The notes: a model not told the origin generated them from the letters alone. A DNA stretch of 64,000 bases from Micromonospora sp. FIMYZ51 (GCF_038246755.1 NZ_CP134706.1:1550001-1614000), one strand, 5' to 3'; numbered from the stretch's first letter, positions 45,349 to 56,000 are shown. Made by a program: numbers and translations.

Positions 45349-46932
45349 GTGCGAGTGACCGGTACCGGGCACGCGAGCATGCGGATCGACACGGCTGCGG
45401 GCAGCATCCTCTGCGACCCGTGGGTCAACCCGGCCTACTTCGCCTCCTGGTTCCCGTTCCCGGACAACTCCCAGCTCGACTGGGAGGCGCTCGGTGACGT
45501 CGACTACCTGTACGTCTCCCACCTGCACCGGGACCACTTCGACGCGGCGCACCTGAAGCGGTACGTGTCGAAGAAGGCCACCGTGCTGCTGCCCGAGTTC
45601 CCCACCTCGGAGATGGAGGACGAGTTCCGCGAGCTGGGCTTCACGAAGTTCCTGAAGACCCGCAACGAGGAGGTCGTCGAGCTGGACGGCGGCCTGAAGA
45701 TCATGATCCAGGCGTTGACCAGCCCGACCGACGGCCCGATCGGCGACTCCTCGCTCTGGGTGGAGTACGACGGCGTCCGCCTGCTCAACCAGAACGACGC
45801 CCGCCCGACCGACCTGAGCGTCTTCGCCGAGTTGGGCCACGTGCACGCGCACATGCTCCAGTTCTCCGGCGCGATCTGGTACCCGATGGTCTACGAGCTG
45901 CCGCAGGCGGCGAAGACCGCGTTCGGCAAGCAGAAGCGCGATCGGCAGTTCGACCGTACCTGGCGCTACATCGACGACCTGAAGGCCGACCACGTCTTCC
46001 CGATCGCCGGCCCGCCCTGCTTCCTCGACGACGAGTTGTGGCAGTTCAACGACATCTTCGGCGACGAGGGGAACATCTTCCCCGATCAGTCGGTCTTCCT
46101 GGCCGAGTACGCCAAGGTCGGTGGGACCAACGGCATCGTGCTGCTGCCCGGCAGCGTCGCCGAGGTCACCACCTCCGGGGCGACGACGACCCACCCGCAG
46201 CCGGTGGCGGAGTTCTTCGCCAACAAGGTCGCGCATCTGGAGGAGATGCGCGAGCGCAAGCGGCCGATCATTGAGGCGGAGAAGGCATCCTGGCGGCACC
46301 CTGAGATCGACGTGCTGAAGGAGCTGAAGCAGCGGATCGAGCCACTGCTCGACGAGTCGATCTACCTGGCCAAGGGGGTCGGCGGTCCGGTCCGCTTCGA
46401 CCTGGTCGGTTACGACGGCGAGAGCATCGAGTCGATCGTGGTGGACTTCCCGGGCAAGCAGGTGCGGTCGTACGCCGACGAGAAGGTGCGCTACCGGTTC
46501 CGGACCGAGCGGGCGCTTGTCGAACACCTGCTGCACATCGGTGAGGTGGACTGGGTCAACTCGCTCTTCCTCTCCTGCCGCTTCTCGGCGGCCCGGATCG
46601 GCCAGTACAACGAGTTCGTGTACGCCTTTTTCAAGTGCCTTTCCACCGAGCGCCTCCAGTACGCCGAGGGCTGGTACGACGAGCACGAGCGGGCGGTCGA
46701 CGCCGAGGACATCACCATCGGCGACTGGACGGTGCAGCGACGCTGCCCACACCTGAAGGCGGATCTGAGCCGGTTCGGCATCGTCGAGGGGGACCAGCTC
46801 ACCTGCCAGCTGCACGGCTGGCGCTTCGACCTGCCCAGCGGGCGCTGCCTGACCAGTGTCGGCCACAAGATCCGCGCACACCGCGTCGGCGAGGAAACCC
46901 CCGTCCCGGAGACCGTCGACCGGTCGAGCTGA
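45349..46932 (+). CDS. Metallo-beta-lactamase-fold protein fused to a C-terminal Rieske domain
   Basis: 527 residues. The N-terminal UlaG-like MBL domain has S-H-L-H-R-D-H-F-D (His58, His60, Asp62, His63) and a long middle region. The C-terminal Rieske [2Fe-2S] domain is complete: Cys466-x-His468 and Cys486-x2-His489 (C-P-H-L ... C-Q-L-H-G-W). This combination recalls CMP-N-acetylneuraminate hydroxylase, except that there the Rieske domain is N-terminal. No membrane segments. GTG start behind GAGGGGG. It is convergent with an FAD oxidoreductase, a possible electron-transfer or pathway partner (inference). Substrate unknown; it could be a monooxygenase rather than a hydrolase. Confidence 0.85.
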   Translation: MRVTGTGHASMRIDTAAGSILCDPWVNPAYFASWFPFPDNSQLDWEALGDVDYLYVSHLHRDHFDAAHLKRYVSKKATVLLPEFPTSEMEDEFRELGFTKFLKTRNEEVVELDGGLKIMIQALTSPTDGPIGDSSLWVEYDGVRLLNQNDARPTDLSVFAELGHVHAHMLQFSGAIWYPMVYELPQAAKTAFGKQKRDRQFDRTWRYIDDLKADHVFPIAGPPCFLDDELWQFNDIFGDEGNIFPDQSVFLAEYAKVGGTNGIVLLPGSVAEVTTSGATTTHPQPVAEFFANKVAHLEEMRERKRPIIEAEKASWRHPEIDVLKELKQRIEPLLDESIYLAKGVGGPVRFDLVGYDGESIESIVVDFPGKQVRSYADEKVRYRFRTERALVEHLLHIGEVDWVNSLFLSCRFSAARIGQYNEFVYAFFKCLSTERLQYAEGWYDEHERAVDAEDITIGDWTVQRRCPHLKADLSRFGIVEGDQLTCQLHGWRFDLPSGRCLTSVGHKIRAHRVGEETPVPETVDRSS

Positions 46933-46941
46933 GCTCTGGCT

Positions 46942-46994
46942 GTTAAGAAGGGGCCCTTCCTATACACGAGGCGTTAATAGGGGGCCCTTCCTTA
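46942..46994 (+). repeat. GGGGCCC palindromic element, copy E (double unit)
   Basis: Units begin at 46942 (GTTAAGAAGGGGCCCTTCC) and 46973 (GTTAATAGGGGGCCCTTCC), joined by ACACGAGGC as in copy A. It lies between convergent genes. The minus-strand FAD gene reads into it and takes its stop codon (46960-46962) and last 10-11 residues from it. Confidence 0.85.
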
Positions 46995-48582
46995 GGTCCT
47001 GAAGGATGCGGCGGGCGGCGTTGTGGCCGGCGGCGCCGATGACGCTGCCCGCCGGGTGGCAGCCGGCGCTGCCCGCGTACACGCCGTCGATGCCGGTGGC
47101 GTACGGCATCCGGTCGGTGAACGAGACGGTGTTGTCGACGTGGTGGATGTGCCCGCCGGTGATGCCGAAGTGCGCCTCGATGCCGGGTGGCGGCAGTGGC
47201 ACGGCGTCGGCGATCAGGTCGCCGGTGCCCGGGGCGTACCGTTCGCAGATCGCCACCAGCTGCTCGACGTAGCCGGGCAGCGCCGCGTCCCAGCTGGTGT
47301 CGGCGAGTTCGTAGGGCACCGACTGGACGAACAGCGCCGACGAGTGGTGCCCGGCCGGGTCGGCCAGCGACGGGTCGACGGTGGTGTGCAGGTACCACTC
47401 GATTGTGGGCTCCGCCGGCAGCCGCCCGGCACGGACGTCGGCCCACATCGCCCGCAGCGCCGCCATCGGTGACTCGGCACCGCCGCCGGTAAGCGACGCC
47501 GAGCCGGGCAGCAGGTGGATGGTCGAGCCGAACGGGCTCGGTGCGCCCGCCGGCAGGCAGGAGAAGCGGGGCAGCCCGCGCAGCGCCAGGTTGAGTTTGA
47601 GGGTGGTGCCGGTTCGCCGGACCGCCGCCATCCGCCCGGTGAGCGTGGTCGGCAGCGCGCCGTCGGGCAGCAGCTCGATCAGCCGGTACGGGTCACAGGC
47701 GCCGAGCACCACCTCGGCGGCGACCTCGCGCCCGTCGGACAACACGACGCCGGAGGCCGCGCCGCCGTCGAGGGTGATCGCGGTGACCCGCGCGCCGGTG
47801 ACGATCCGGGCGCCGGCGGCACGGGCCGCGTCGGCGAAGGTGCGCGACACCGTGCCCATGCCGCCTTCGGCGATCATCCAGGTGCCGCCCGAGCCGGGCA
47901 GCCGGCACATGTTGTGCACCAGGAAGTTGTGCCCGGTGCCCGGGTCGTCCGGCCCGGCGTTGAGCCCGGACAGCCCGTCGGTGACGGCGTACATGCTGAC
48001 CAGCAGCTCGGAGCGGAACTCGAAGCGGGCCAGGTAGTCGGCGACCGAGCCGTGTACCAGGTCGACGAAGACCTCACGCAGCGCGGGCCGCAGGTAACGG
48101 TCGGCGGTCTGCTCCACCGGCAGCGGCTCGGCCAGCCAGGCCGGGGCGAGGTCCTCGCGCAGCTCGGCCAGCTCGGCCTGCATCGCGTCGTCGGCCGCCA
48201 CGTCGGCCGGGGAGAAGAACTCGGCCAGTTGCGCGCGGGTGGCCGCGGTGTCGGTGCCGAACAGCAGGTACGGCGATCCGACGCCGCCCGGGGTGGGCAG
48301 GAAGTAGTGCGGGTCGCGGCGCAGCACCGGGATGCGTACGTCGAGCGTGGCGAGCAGTTCCGGGGGCATCAGCCCGAGCAGGTACGAGCCGGTCGAGTGA
48401 CGCAGCTCGGGCACCTTGGGGAACGGGTTCTCGGTGCGGGTGGCCCCGCCGATCACGTCGGCCGCCTCCAGCACCAGCACGTCCAGCCCGGCCCGAGCCA
48501 GCAGGATCGCCGAGACCAACCCGTTGTGTCCCGAGCCGATCACCACCACGTCGGCCCGGCCCGGCAACTCAGCACCCGTCAT
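46960..48582 (-). CDS. FAD-dependent oxidoreductase (phytoene-desaturase/PYROXD2-like)
   Basis: 540 residues. Dinucleotide-binding motif V-V-V-I-G-S-G-H-N-G-L (residues 13-22) then L-E-A-A-D-V-I-G-G-A-T; C-terminal FAD contact segment G-V-Y-A-G-S-A-G-C-H-P-A-G-S-V-I-G-A-A-G-H with N-A-A. The family includes carotenoid desaturases and related proteins of unknown substrate. No carotenoid genes are nearby. The final residues, [10 protein letters not shown], and the stop come from repeat element E, so the native C-terminus probably ended near R-I-L-Q-D-L. Convergent with the MBL-Rieske gene. Confidence 0.9.
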   Translation of the reverse strand: MTGAELPGRADVVVIGSGHNGLVSAILLARAGLDVLVLEAADVIGGATRTENPFPKVPELRHSTGSYLLGLMPPELLATLDVRIPVLRRDPHYFLPTPGGVGSPYLLFGTDTAATRAQLAEFFSPADVAADDAMQAELAELREDLAPAWLAEPLPVEQTADRYLRPALREVFVDLVHGSVADYLARFEFRSELLVSMYAVTDGLSGLNAGPDDPGTGHNFLVHNMCRLPGSGGTWMIAEGGMGTVSRTFADAARAAGARIVTGARVTAITLDGGAASGVVLSDGREVAAEVVLGACDPYRLIELLPDGALPTTLTGRMAAVRRTGTTLKLNLALRGLPRFSCLPAGAPSPFGSTIHLLPGSASLTGGGAESPMAALRAMWADVRAGRLPAEPTIEWYLHTTVDPSLADPAGHHSSALFVQSVPYELADTSWDAALPGYVEQLVAICERYAPGTGDLIADAVPLPPPGIEAHFGITGGHIHHVDNTVSFTDRMPYATGIDGVYAGSAGCHPAGSVIGAAGHNAARRILQDLRKGPLLTPRV

Positions 48583-48626
48583 CTCCGCACCCTAACCCGC
48601 GGCCGGCCCGGTCAACCCGGTTCGAG

Positions 48627-48665
48627 GCGGCCGGCCACAAACGCCGGGGCGTCGTGGCCGGCCGC
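48627..48665 (-). terminator. Hairpin after the small membrane protein gene
   Basis: GCGGCCGGCCAC pairs exactly with GTGGCCGGCCGC, and the loop holds a second ACGCC/GGCGT stem. It lies 8 bp beyond the stop of the minus-strand gene at 48673 and before the FAD gene start. Confidence 0.75.
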
Positions 48666-48672
48666 TTGTCGG

Positions 48673-49158
48673 TCAGGCGTTGCCCGAGGATGCCGGCGGG
48701 CCGGCGTCGAGCTGACGGGAGACGGCCAGCAGGGCGTAGCCGACCAACGCGAGGATCACCCCGAGGCCCATCGCCATGGCGGCGACGCCGAAGGACACCA
48801 CCGAGGTGAACAGGGACGCGCGCAGGAACGAGCCGGTCATCACGACCTGCCGGGTGGGGTCCTCGCGGTCGAGTTCGGCGTAGGTCTTGCCGCCGCTGGC
48901 CTCCAGCGAGTGCTTCTCGATGACCTCTGCCTCCGCGTACGCGGTGAACGGGCCCTTGATCGGCTTGCCGGCGAACCGGTCGGCGTCTTCGGAGACGGTG
49001 ATTCGTTCGTCGGCGAGCTGGCTCTGCACGACGAACCAGGTGGTCGCACCGGCGGCCAGCATGACCAGGCCAGCGACGATCACCAGGATCGACAGCAGTC
49101 GTACGGTGGAGCCGAGGGGCTTACGCGCAGGCACGGCGGGTGCGGAAGTGTCCGTCAT
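48673..49158 (-). CDS. Small two-helix membrane protein
   Basis: 161 residues with transmembrane segments at about 20-45 and 113-140 flanking an extracellular loop containing D-A-D-R-F-A-G-K-P-I-K-G-P-F-T and E-K-H-S-L-E-A-S-G-G-K-T-Y-A-E-L-D-R. ATG 49156-49158 follows GAGGAG. Such proteins are common but uncharacterised in Micromonosporaceae; the product name LigA is sometimes attached to them, which the sequence does not support. It lies 152 bp downstream of the YihY gene on the same strand. Confidence 0.78.
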   Translation of the reverse strand: MTDTSAPAVPARKPLGSTVRLLSILVIVAGLVMLAAGATTWFVVQSQLADERITVSEDADRFAGKPIKGPFTAYAEAEVIEKHSLEASGGKTYAELDREDPTRQVVMTGSFLRASLFTSVVSFGVAAMAMGLGVILALVGYALLAVSRQLDAGPPASSGNA

Positions 49159-49310
49159 CCAACTACTCCTCTTGGGGTGCGTCGTCGACATGTGTGCAGC
49201 CGCACGGAGGGGTTCCGTGCGCAAGGGACCAGTATCGACGGGCCGGGGCGGTGGCGCAGTACCGAGGCGGACGGCCGCGCGAGCGACCACACCGGCTCCG
49301 GCGGTGCCGG

Positions 49311-50162
49311 CTAGGCGGTGACCGGGTCGGTGCGGCGCGCACGACGGTCACGCCAACCGGCGAGCGCGAGGGTGGCCGAGTAGCCGGCCAACACGATCAC
49401 GTGGAAGAGGTAGAGCCAGAGGAGGACGGCCACCGCACCACCCACCTCGGTCAGGCCACCGAAGGGCACCCCGAGGTCGAGCGGGAGCGAGGCGAACAGG
49501 ACGAAGCCGTGCAGGAATCCGGAGAGGTTCGCCGCGGTGAACGAGCCGACGCCGAGTGCCGAGAGCCAGTCCGGCGAGGCCGGGCCCACCACCCGGAACA
49601 CCCAGAGCAGCACCGGGGTGAGCACCAGCCACACCGCCAGGAAGGAGAGCACCACCCCGAGCACGCCCACCCAGCCGCCGCGGCTGACCAGCCCGGTGGT
49701 GGTCGGTAGGGCCAGCAGGATCGCCAGCAGCAGGGCCGGGGCGGGGGCGAGCAGCGGCAGCAGCAGCAACCGCCCCCGCCAGCCGACCAGGTGCTCGTCG
49801 CTGCGGGGTGCCGCAACCGACACGAACGCCCGACGCAGCCCTTCGCCGTACAGCGACGCCGGCAGCACGGCGGCCAGCGCCAGCCACGGCGTCAGGTCGA
49901 CCCCGGCCTCGACCAGGGCGGCCACCGCCGCGGGCGCGCCGATCGCGTCCGGCAGGGCGGTGATGGCGTACCCGGCGAGCCGGTGGACCCGCTCCGCGCC
50001 GGCCACCAGGGTGGTCAGCCAGATCGCCAGCAGGGCCACCGGCACCACGGCGATCGCCCCGTAGAACGTGATCGCGGCGGCGTGCAGCGACAGATCCCGA
50101 CCGCGTACCGGCCGAAAGGCGGCTCGGATGATCCGCCTCGTTCGTTGCCACGCACCACTCAT
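49311..50162 (-). CDS. YihY/BrkB-family membrane protein
   Basis: 283 residues with about six transmembrane helices and the family entry F-R-P-V-R-G-R-D-L-S-L-H-A-A-A-I-T-F-Y-G-A-I-A. Later features are P-A-S-L-Y-G-E-G-L-R-R-A-F and a central P-A-P-A-L-L-L-A-I-L-L-A-L-P. The family has no settled function (earlier thought to be RNase BN). ATG 50160-50162 begins M-S-G-A-W-Q-R-T-R-R; 11 more residues are possible. It is divergent from the M14 peptidase gene. Confidence 0.88.
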   Translation of the reverse strand: MSGAWQRTRRIIRAAFRPVRGRDLSLHAAAITFYGAIAVVPVALLAIWLTTLVAGAERVHRLAGYAITALPDAIGAPAAVAALVEAGVDLTPWLALAAVLPASLYGEGLRRAFVSVAAPRSDEHLVGWRGRLLLLPLLAPAPALLLAILLALPTTTGLVSRGGWVGVLGVVLSFLAVWLVLTPVLLWVFRVVGPASPDWLSALGVGSFTAANLSGFLHGFVLFASLPLDLGVPFGGLTEVGGAVAVLLWLYLFHVIVLAGYSATLALAGWRDRRARRTDPVTA

Positions 50163-50368
50163 CCAGCTTCTGTTCCCCGTCGTCCGCCCTGGCAACCGTG
50201 CCCCGGCTCACCGGGCCCGACCGGGCCACCGGGCGAGTGGCCGCCTGGTCGGCACAGTACGCAGGCTATCGACTTGCACTGTCCTGGCTGGTAGAACAGC
50301 CAATCATCGTCGCCTTGGCGATCAAGAGTCGCCACCTGGCGCCCTGTCCCTCGAAGCGAGGTACCTGC

Positions 50369-52948
50369 GTGACCCTACGACGATCAGTGTTAGCCCTACT
50401 TGCCGGCGTACTCCTGTTCGGACCGGCACCCGCCGCCGTCGCGGCGCCGGCCGACCCGGACAGCGCCGATTCGGCCGCCGCGTCGCCGCGAGGGCCATCC
50501 GACACCGACCTACCCTTCGGCGTCGGGCCCGGCCAGCGAGGCCGCTCCGCCGATGCCCCCGGCCGGCAGCCCAGCCAGCCGGTGCCGTCGGCGAAGCTGC
50601 CGGGCAAGCCACGGAACGATGTCATCGCCGACGCGCCGGTGGAGCTGACCGACGCGTCGATCGCGTACAACCTCATTCCGTACCACGACATCCCGCCCGC
50701 CCTGCGCGACCTTCAGCGCAGCGACCGGATCAGCGTCGAGGTCATCGGGCAATCCGTGCTCGGCCGCGACCTGCACCTGGTGGTGGCGACCGCGCCGATG
50801 AGCGACGCCAAGTGGAAGAGCTGGCAGCAGCTGTCGGACCTGCGGTTCAGCGATCCGCACGCGGCCCGGGCCACGCTCGCTGCCGGCGGGTACGCCGACT
50901 GGCGCACCCCGCTGTTCATCAACAACAACATCCACGGCAACGAGTGGGAAGGCACCGACGCCAGCCTCCAGGTGTTGCAGGAGCTGGCCTTCTCCACCGA
51001 TCCGGCGGTCGTGGACATGCTCAACAAGCACGTGATCGCCTTCGTGATCACCAACAACCCGGACGGTCGGGTGGCGGCGACCCGGGCCAACGCCAACGGC
51101 TTCGACATGAACCGGGACTACATCACGGCGTCCCAGCCCGAGGTCCGTGCCGTGCGTGCGCAGCTGGTCCGCTACAGCCCACTTACCATGTTGGACATCC
51201 ACGGGTACGTGTCCTGCACGCTTATCGAGCCGACCACCGGCCCGCACGGTGACAACTACGAGTACGACCTCTACATCAAGCACGCGCTGCGCAACGCGCT
51301 GGCCATGGAGCAGGCCGTTCTCGCCACCGGCGAGAACCGCGCCAGCTGCCAGAACCAGGACGGCACCCGGCGCAACGACATCCCGTTCCGGGACCGGACC
51401 CAGGGCTGGGACGACTGGCCGCCGATCTTCACGCCGATGTACTCGATGTACCACGGCACCATCGGTCACACCGTCGAGGTGCCGCTCAACCCGCGCGGCA
51501 ACCTGACCGTGACGGAACGGCACGAGCGGACCCGGATCAACACCGCAGTCGCGGTGGCGTCGATCAAGGGGAACCTCGGCTACGCCACCGAGAACCGGGC
51601 GGAGTTGCTCGCCAACCAGCTCGAATGGTTCCGGCGGGGCGTCGACGGCGAGTCGACCCGACCGATCGGCGACCCGCTGGCGATCTCGCTGGCCCGTGGG
51701 GACAACGCCAAGACGCACCTTCAGGACTTCGCCCGGGCGTACGTCATCCCAGCCGGCACGGACCAGCGCAGCACCACCTCGGCGGCCCGGCTGGTGCAGT
51801 TCATGCTCGACAACGACCTGAAGGTCCACCGTGCCTGGCGGCCGGTCAAGCTGGGCGGCACGCATTACGAGGCCGGCACCTACGTCGTGGACATGCGGCA
51901 GCCCAAGCGGGGCCTGGCCAGCGCCCTGCTCGAAGTAGGGCGGGACGTGACAAACGACTTCGACGCGATGTACGACATCTCGGCCTGGAGCCACGGTCAC
52001 CTCTGGGGCGCGACGGTGCAGCGGGTCAGCGCGGACGTCAGCCTGGACAGCCAGGCGCTGCGGCCGGTGACCGAGGCCCGGGCCACCGGTGTCGTGGCGC
52101 CGGGCAGGCAGGCGAACTACGGCCTGGTCGCCGACTCGGTGGCGGGCATCCAGGCCGTCAACCGGTTGCTCGCCGACGGGGTGCCGGTGTCCCGCACGGC
52201 CGACGGCATCTTCGTGGTGCCGGGCGACGTGCCCGTCGTGCGGCCCATCGCCGAGGCGTACGGGGTCGAGTTCACCAAGCTCACCCCGCCGCAGGTACGC
52301 ACCGCCACGCCGGTGTCGAGGACCCGGCTCGGTGTCGCGGCCAACGCGGGTGAGATCTTCGCGCTGCGGCAGATGGGCTTCGACCCGATCTCCGTGACGC
52401 ACACCGCGTTCAACAACCGCACCCTGTCCTTCGCCGATTTCGACGCCTTCTTCGTCTCGACGACGGCGTTCAACCCGCTGAGTCTGGACGCCACGCAGCG
52501 CGCCGCGTTCGACCGGTGGCTGGCGGACGGGGGCACCGTGGTGGGACGCGGTGCGAGCGGGAAGCAGTTCAACGACCGGGCCGGGCTGCTCGACGTGACG
52601 ATCGCGGCGGGTCGTGCCGACGCGAACGGCATCGTCAAGGTGGTGAACACGCCAGGCTCGCCGATCACCGCTGACGCGCTGCCCACCGCGTTCGTCGACG
52701 CGCCGCAGTACTTCACCCGAGTCGGTGACGGCGTACGCGTCGACCAGCGCCTGGCCGGCGAGGACTTCTTCCTCGCGGGCCACTGGGGTGGCCAGGAGGC
52801 CGCCGCCGGACACGCGGTGGTGGTCAGCGGCGAGGCGAAGGGCGCGAAGGTGACCCTGTTCGGCACCGAGCCGCTCTTCCGCGCCCACCCCGAGGGCCTG
52901 TACCCGCAGGTCGCCGCCGCGCTGTGGTGGACCGGGTCGGGAGCCTGA
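50369..52948 (+). CDS. Secreted M14-family zinc carboxypeptidase, large
   Basis: 859 residues. Signal peptide at 1-26 (R-R-S-V-L-A-L-L-A-G ... A-V-A-A). M14 domain about 95-390: zinc ligands His189 and Glu192 in I-H-G-N-E-W-E, later His in L-D-I-H-G-Y, and catalytic Glu in H-T-V-E-V-P-L. A C-terminal half of about 450 residues without obvious catalytic motifs follows, beta-rich, perhaps a binding or type-1 glutamine-amidotransferase-like domain. Leu8 is a TTA codon (50390-50392), a possible bldA control point placed in the signal peptide. GTG start with GCGAGG before it. It acts outside the cell, probably on peptides or cell-wall material. Confidence 0.9.
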   Translation: MTLRRSVLALLAGVLLFGPAPAAVAAPADPDSADSAAASPRGPSDTDLPFGVGPGQRGRSADAPGRQPSQPVPSAKLPGKPRNDVIADAPVELTDASIAYNLIPYHDIPPALRDLQRSDRISVEVIGQSVLGRDLHLVVATAPMSDAKWKSWQQLSDLRFSDPHAARATLAAGGYADWRTPLFINNNIHGNEWEGTDASLQVLQELAFSTDPAVVDMLNKHVIAFVITNNPDGRVAATRANANGFDMNRDYITASQPEVRAVRAQLVRYSPLTMLDIHGYVSCTLIEPTTGPHGDNYEYDLYIKHALRNALAMEQAVLATGENRASCQNQDGTRRNDIPFRDRTQGWDDWPPIFTPMYSMYHGTIGHTVEVPLNPRGNLTVTERHERTRINTAVAVASIKGNLGYATENRAELLANQLEWFRRGVDGESTRPIGDPLAISLARGDNAKTHLQDFARAYVIPAGTDQRSTTSAARLVQFMLDNDLKVHRAWRPVKLGGTHYEAGTYVVDMRQPKRGLASALLEVGRDVTNDFDAMYDISAWSHGHLWGATVQRVSADVSLDSQALRPVTEARATGVVAPGRQANYGLVADSVAGIQAVNRLLADGVPVSRTADGIFVVPGDVPVVRPIAEAYGVEFTKLTPPQVRTATPVSRTRLGVAANAGEIFALRQMGFDPISVTHTAFNNRTLSFADFDAFFVSTTAFNPLSLDATQRAAFDRWLADGGTVVGRGASGKQFNDRAGLLDVTIAAGRADANGIVKVVNTPGSPITADALPTAFVDAPQYFTRVGDGVRVDQRLAGEDFFLAGHWGGQEAAAGHAVVVSGEAKGAKVTLFGTEPLFRAHPEGLYPQVAAALWWTGSGA

Positions 52949-52964
52949 GCGCCGGGTAGCACCT

Positions 52965-53007
52965 GGCGACGGGCCTGGGCAGGGAAGCACTGCTCAGGCC
53001 CGTCGCC
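52965..53007. terminator. Bidirectional terminator between M14 and DNRLRE genes
   Basis: GGCGACGGGCCTGGGCAG (52965-52982) pairs with its complement at 52990-53007 with one mismatch and a 7-nt loop. It sits between convergent genes. Confidence 0.82.
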
Positions 53008-53036
53008 GGGTCAGCCCGTCGTCGGGGCGGGGTGGT

Positions 53037-56000
53037 TCAGCCGAAGGCGTGGTAGAGCCGCCAGTTGGCGGAGAGGACGACCTTCTTCGACTGTCCGGTG
53101 TTGGTCTTGGTCGGGTGGTAGATGTGCATGTTCCCGTTCGACTCGTAACGGACCCACATGTCGGGGATCCCGTCGCGGTTGACGTCGGGGATGCTGACGA
53201 CGACGCCGATACTCGCCTCGGTCCAGTTCGTGCCGTAGGAGACGTCGCCGTCGCGACTGTTGGCGGCGAGTTTCAGCGAGTTCAGGTCGACGCTGCCGGC
53301 GACCGCGCCCGGCCGGCCGTGCCGGATGTACATGGTGCCGGCGTCCAGGTTGCGCCAGAGCAGGTCGGGCGTGCCGTCCAGATCGATGTCGATGATGTTG
53401 ATCACGTCGCGGCGGGCCCAGGCGTCGTGGTTCATCAGGGTCGCCTCCGTGAAGGCGGCCCCGGTGTAGCCGGACAGTACCCAGAACTCCGCGCCGGAGC
53501 GCAGCGCCAGGTCGGGCCGCTTGTCGCCGGTGATGTCGCCGAGCGCCTTGATCTGCGTCCAGGTCGACGGGTTCGGCGCGTTGGCCGGCAGCATGATGCG
53601 TAGCCGCTTGTCGACGTTGAAGCTGCCGTACCCGTCGCCGGGGTAGAGCCAGAATCCGCCGTCGGGCGTACGGGCGAACAGGTCGGTGATGCCGTCGCCC
53701 GGGTACGCGTCGGAGTGCTTGGTGATCAACGCGGCCTTGCCGGTGGTCGGGTTCCACCAGTGACCGGGCGGGTTCAGGGTGCCGGCGTTGTCGTACGAGG
53801 CGTACACCCAGCCGTACAGCTCACCGTTGTCGGGCCCGGTCCCTTCCGCCGGGCGGTCGCCCGCGTAGCTGCGCAGATTCCCGTTGTTGTCCACGAGGAT
53901 CAGGTCCGGAACTCCGTCACCGGTGACGTCGCCGGGGCCGTCGCCGGAGGCGCGGGGCGGCACGTAGAACGAGTAGTCGGTCCGGGCGCTGCGGTTGCCG
54001 ACCGCGTCGTAGGCGTACACCTGAAGGGTGGTGGGGCCGGCGTGCCGCGGCCTCAGGTTGGGCACCGTGGCCACGCCGTTGGTGGCATTCACGGACTCGG
54101 TGGCGATGCTCTCGAAGGAGTAGGTGAACCGGACCGCCCCGGTGGCGCTGAACCGGATGGCCCCGGTCCCGCCGAAGTCCACGGTCGCCCAGGTGGCGCC
54201 ATCCTCGGTGGCCTCCAGCCAGACATCGCTGCTCACGTCCGGAGCCGGTGGCGCCGTGGCGTCGATCTTGACCCGGCACGGTTCGCTACCCGGCGGGAAG
54301 TAGCTCGACACGGCGCCGACCTCGTCCTCGGCCCGTACGTCCCACGAGTAGGTGGCCTGGTCCTCCAGCTCCGCGGCGGGGATGGTCAGGCTGGCCAGGC
54401 CGGTGCTGTCGGGGGTGCGCAGGGTGCCCGACGGCACGGTGGCACCGGTCTTCCAGAAGCGGAACCGCAGCGACTTCAGGTTGCCGTCCTTGTCGACCGC
54501 CTTGGCGGAGATGACCAGGTTGGTCCGGGCCACCGTGACGCTGCCGGGTGCGGCCACGCAGTTCCCACCGGGGGAGGTCTTGCCGTTCGTCGGCTCCCCC
54601 GGCGGCTGGTTGTAGGTGACCGACAGCTCTGACTTGCTGATCTGGAACTTGCGCCAGGTGAGGGTGTCGGATTCGCTTGTGGCCCGCATGCCCAGGGTGA
54701 CGTTCGAGGCACCGGCGTTGGCGGCGGCCTGGGCTGCCTTCTGGACGTTGAAGGAGGCGTAGTCCTCGTTGCAGTTGGTGTTGTAGCCGTACGCGAAGGA
54801 CTTCTTGTCCTGCGAGACCTGCCACGTCGGCTGCTTGTTCCAGGTGGTGCCGGAGGAGATGGCGGCGGTCTGCCACAGCTCCATCTGGCGGGCCGTGCAG
54901 TTCCAGGAGTGGTTGTTGTACACCTTGAAACTGGCCGAGCTGACGTCGGCGCCCTTCATGGTGGTGCTGAACCCCATCCGCCAGAAGGAGCGGGCGGTCA
55001 GCGGCGTCTGCTGCTCGTAGCCCACCCGGGCGTCGGTGGTGCCCGAGTTGAAGTTGGTGCCGTTCCAGGTGTTCGTGTTCGGGTGCTGCTTGTAGACGGT
55101 GGCCCAGGCCTGGCGGCCACTCTTCAGCGTCGGATCGAGGAAGACCGGGAAGAGGGTCTCGTCGTCGGTGAGCAGGCCGGTCGCGGCGGCGTCCAGGTGC
55201 AGCCGCGCGTTGCCGGTGCCCGTGCCGTCGAGCCGGGTCGGGATCTGCGCGTGCCGCGCGCCCGGTTCGCTGCCGGCGAGGCCGGAGAGCCGCAGCACGT
55301 CGGCGGGGGTGTCCACGGCGGTACGCGGCCCGGCCTCGGGAGCCTCCGGGTCGCGGCCGGCGGAGTCCCAGGCGAACGGGGTGGGAATCGTGCCGACCTC
55401 GGTGCCGCTGGCCGGGTCCAGCGCCTGTACGCCACCGGTGGTCGCGTCGCGACGGAAGTGCAGCGTCTCGGAGCGCAGCCCGTACTCCAGGGCCTGGACG
55501 GCCGGCGCGGCGGCGGCGGCCCGGTTCTTGACGATCAGGAGCTGGGCGACGGCGCCGTCGTCACGGACCACCACCAGCAGGTCCACGCCGGCCAGCACCT
55601 CGGGGTAGAGCGCGCGGGGGCCGTCCAGCACCGGCTGCGGCAGCGGACCGGGCCAGGTGTACGCGATGGTGTGGCCGTCGAGTTCCAGCTCGGCGAGCAC
55701 GGTCTCGCCGGCACCCCCGCTACCGCCGGTGCCGCCGCTGCCGCCGCTGCCGCCGCTGTCTCCGGTATCGCCGGGGGTGCCGCCGAAGAGGCGCACCGGT
55801 GCCGGCGGATTGACCGGGCGGATGTGGAGTCCGTCGTGGCCGTCGGTGACGTGGGTAAGCGTGTTGTCGACAGGTACCCAGCGGCCCGCGTCGTCCCGTA
55901 CCCGCTGTGGGGTGGCGTGGATCGTGGTGCGCAGCTGGCCGGTGGGCAGGGCCCAGGTCATCGTGGTGGCCGTGGTGGCGGTCTCCACGAGCACCTCGTT

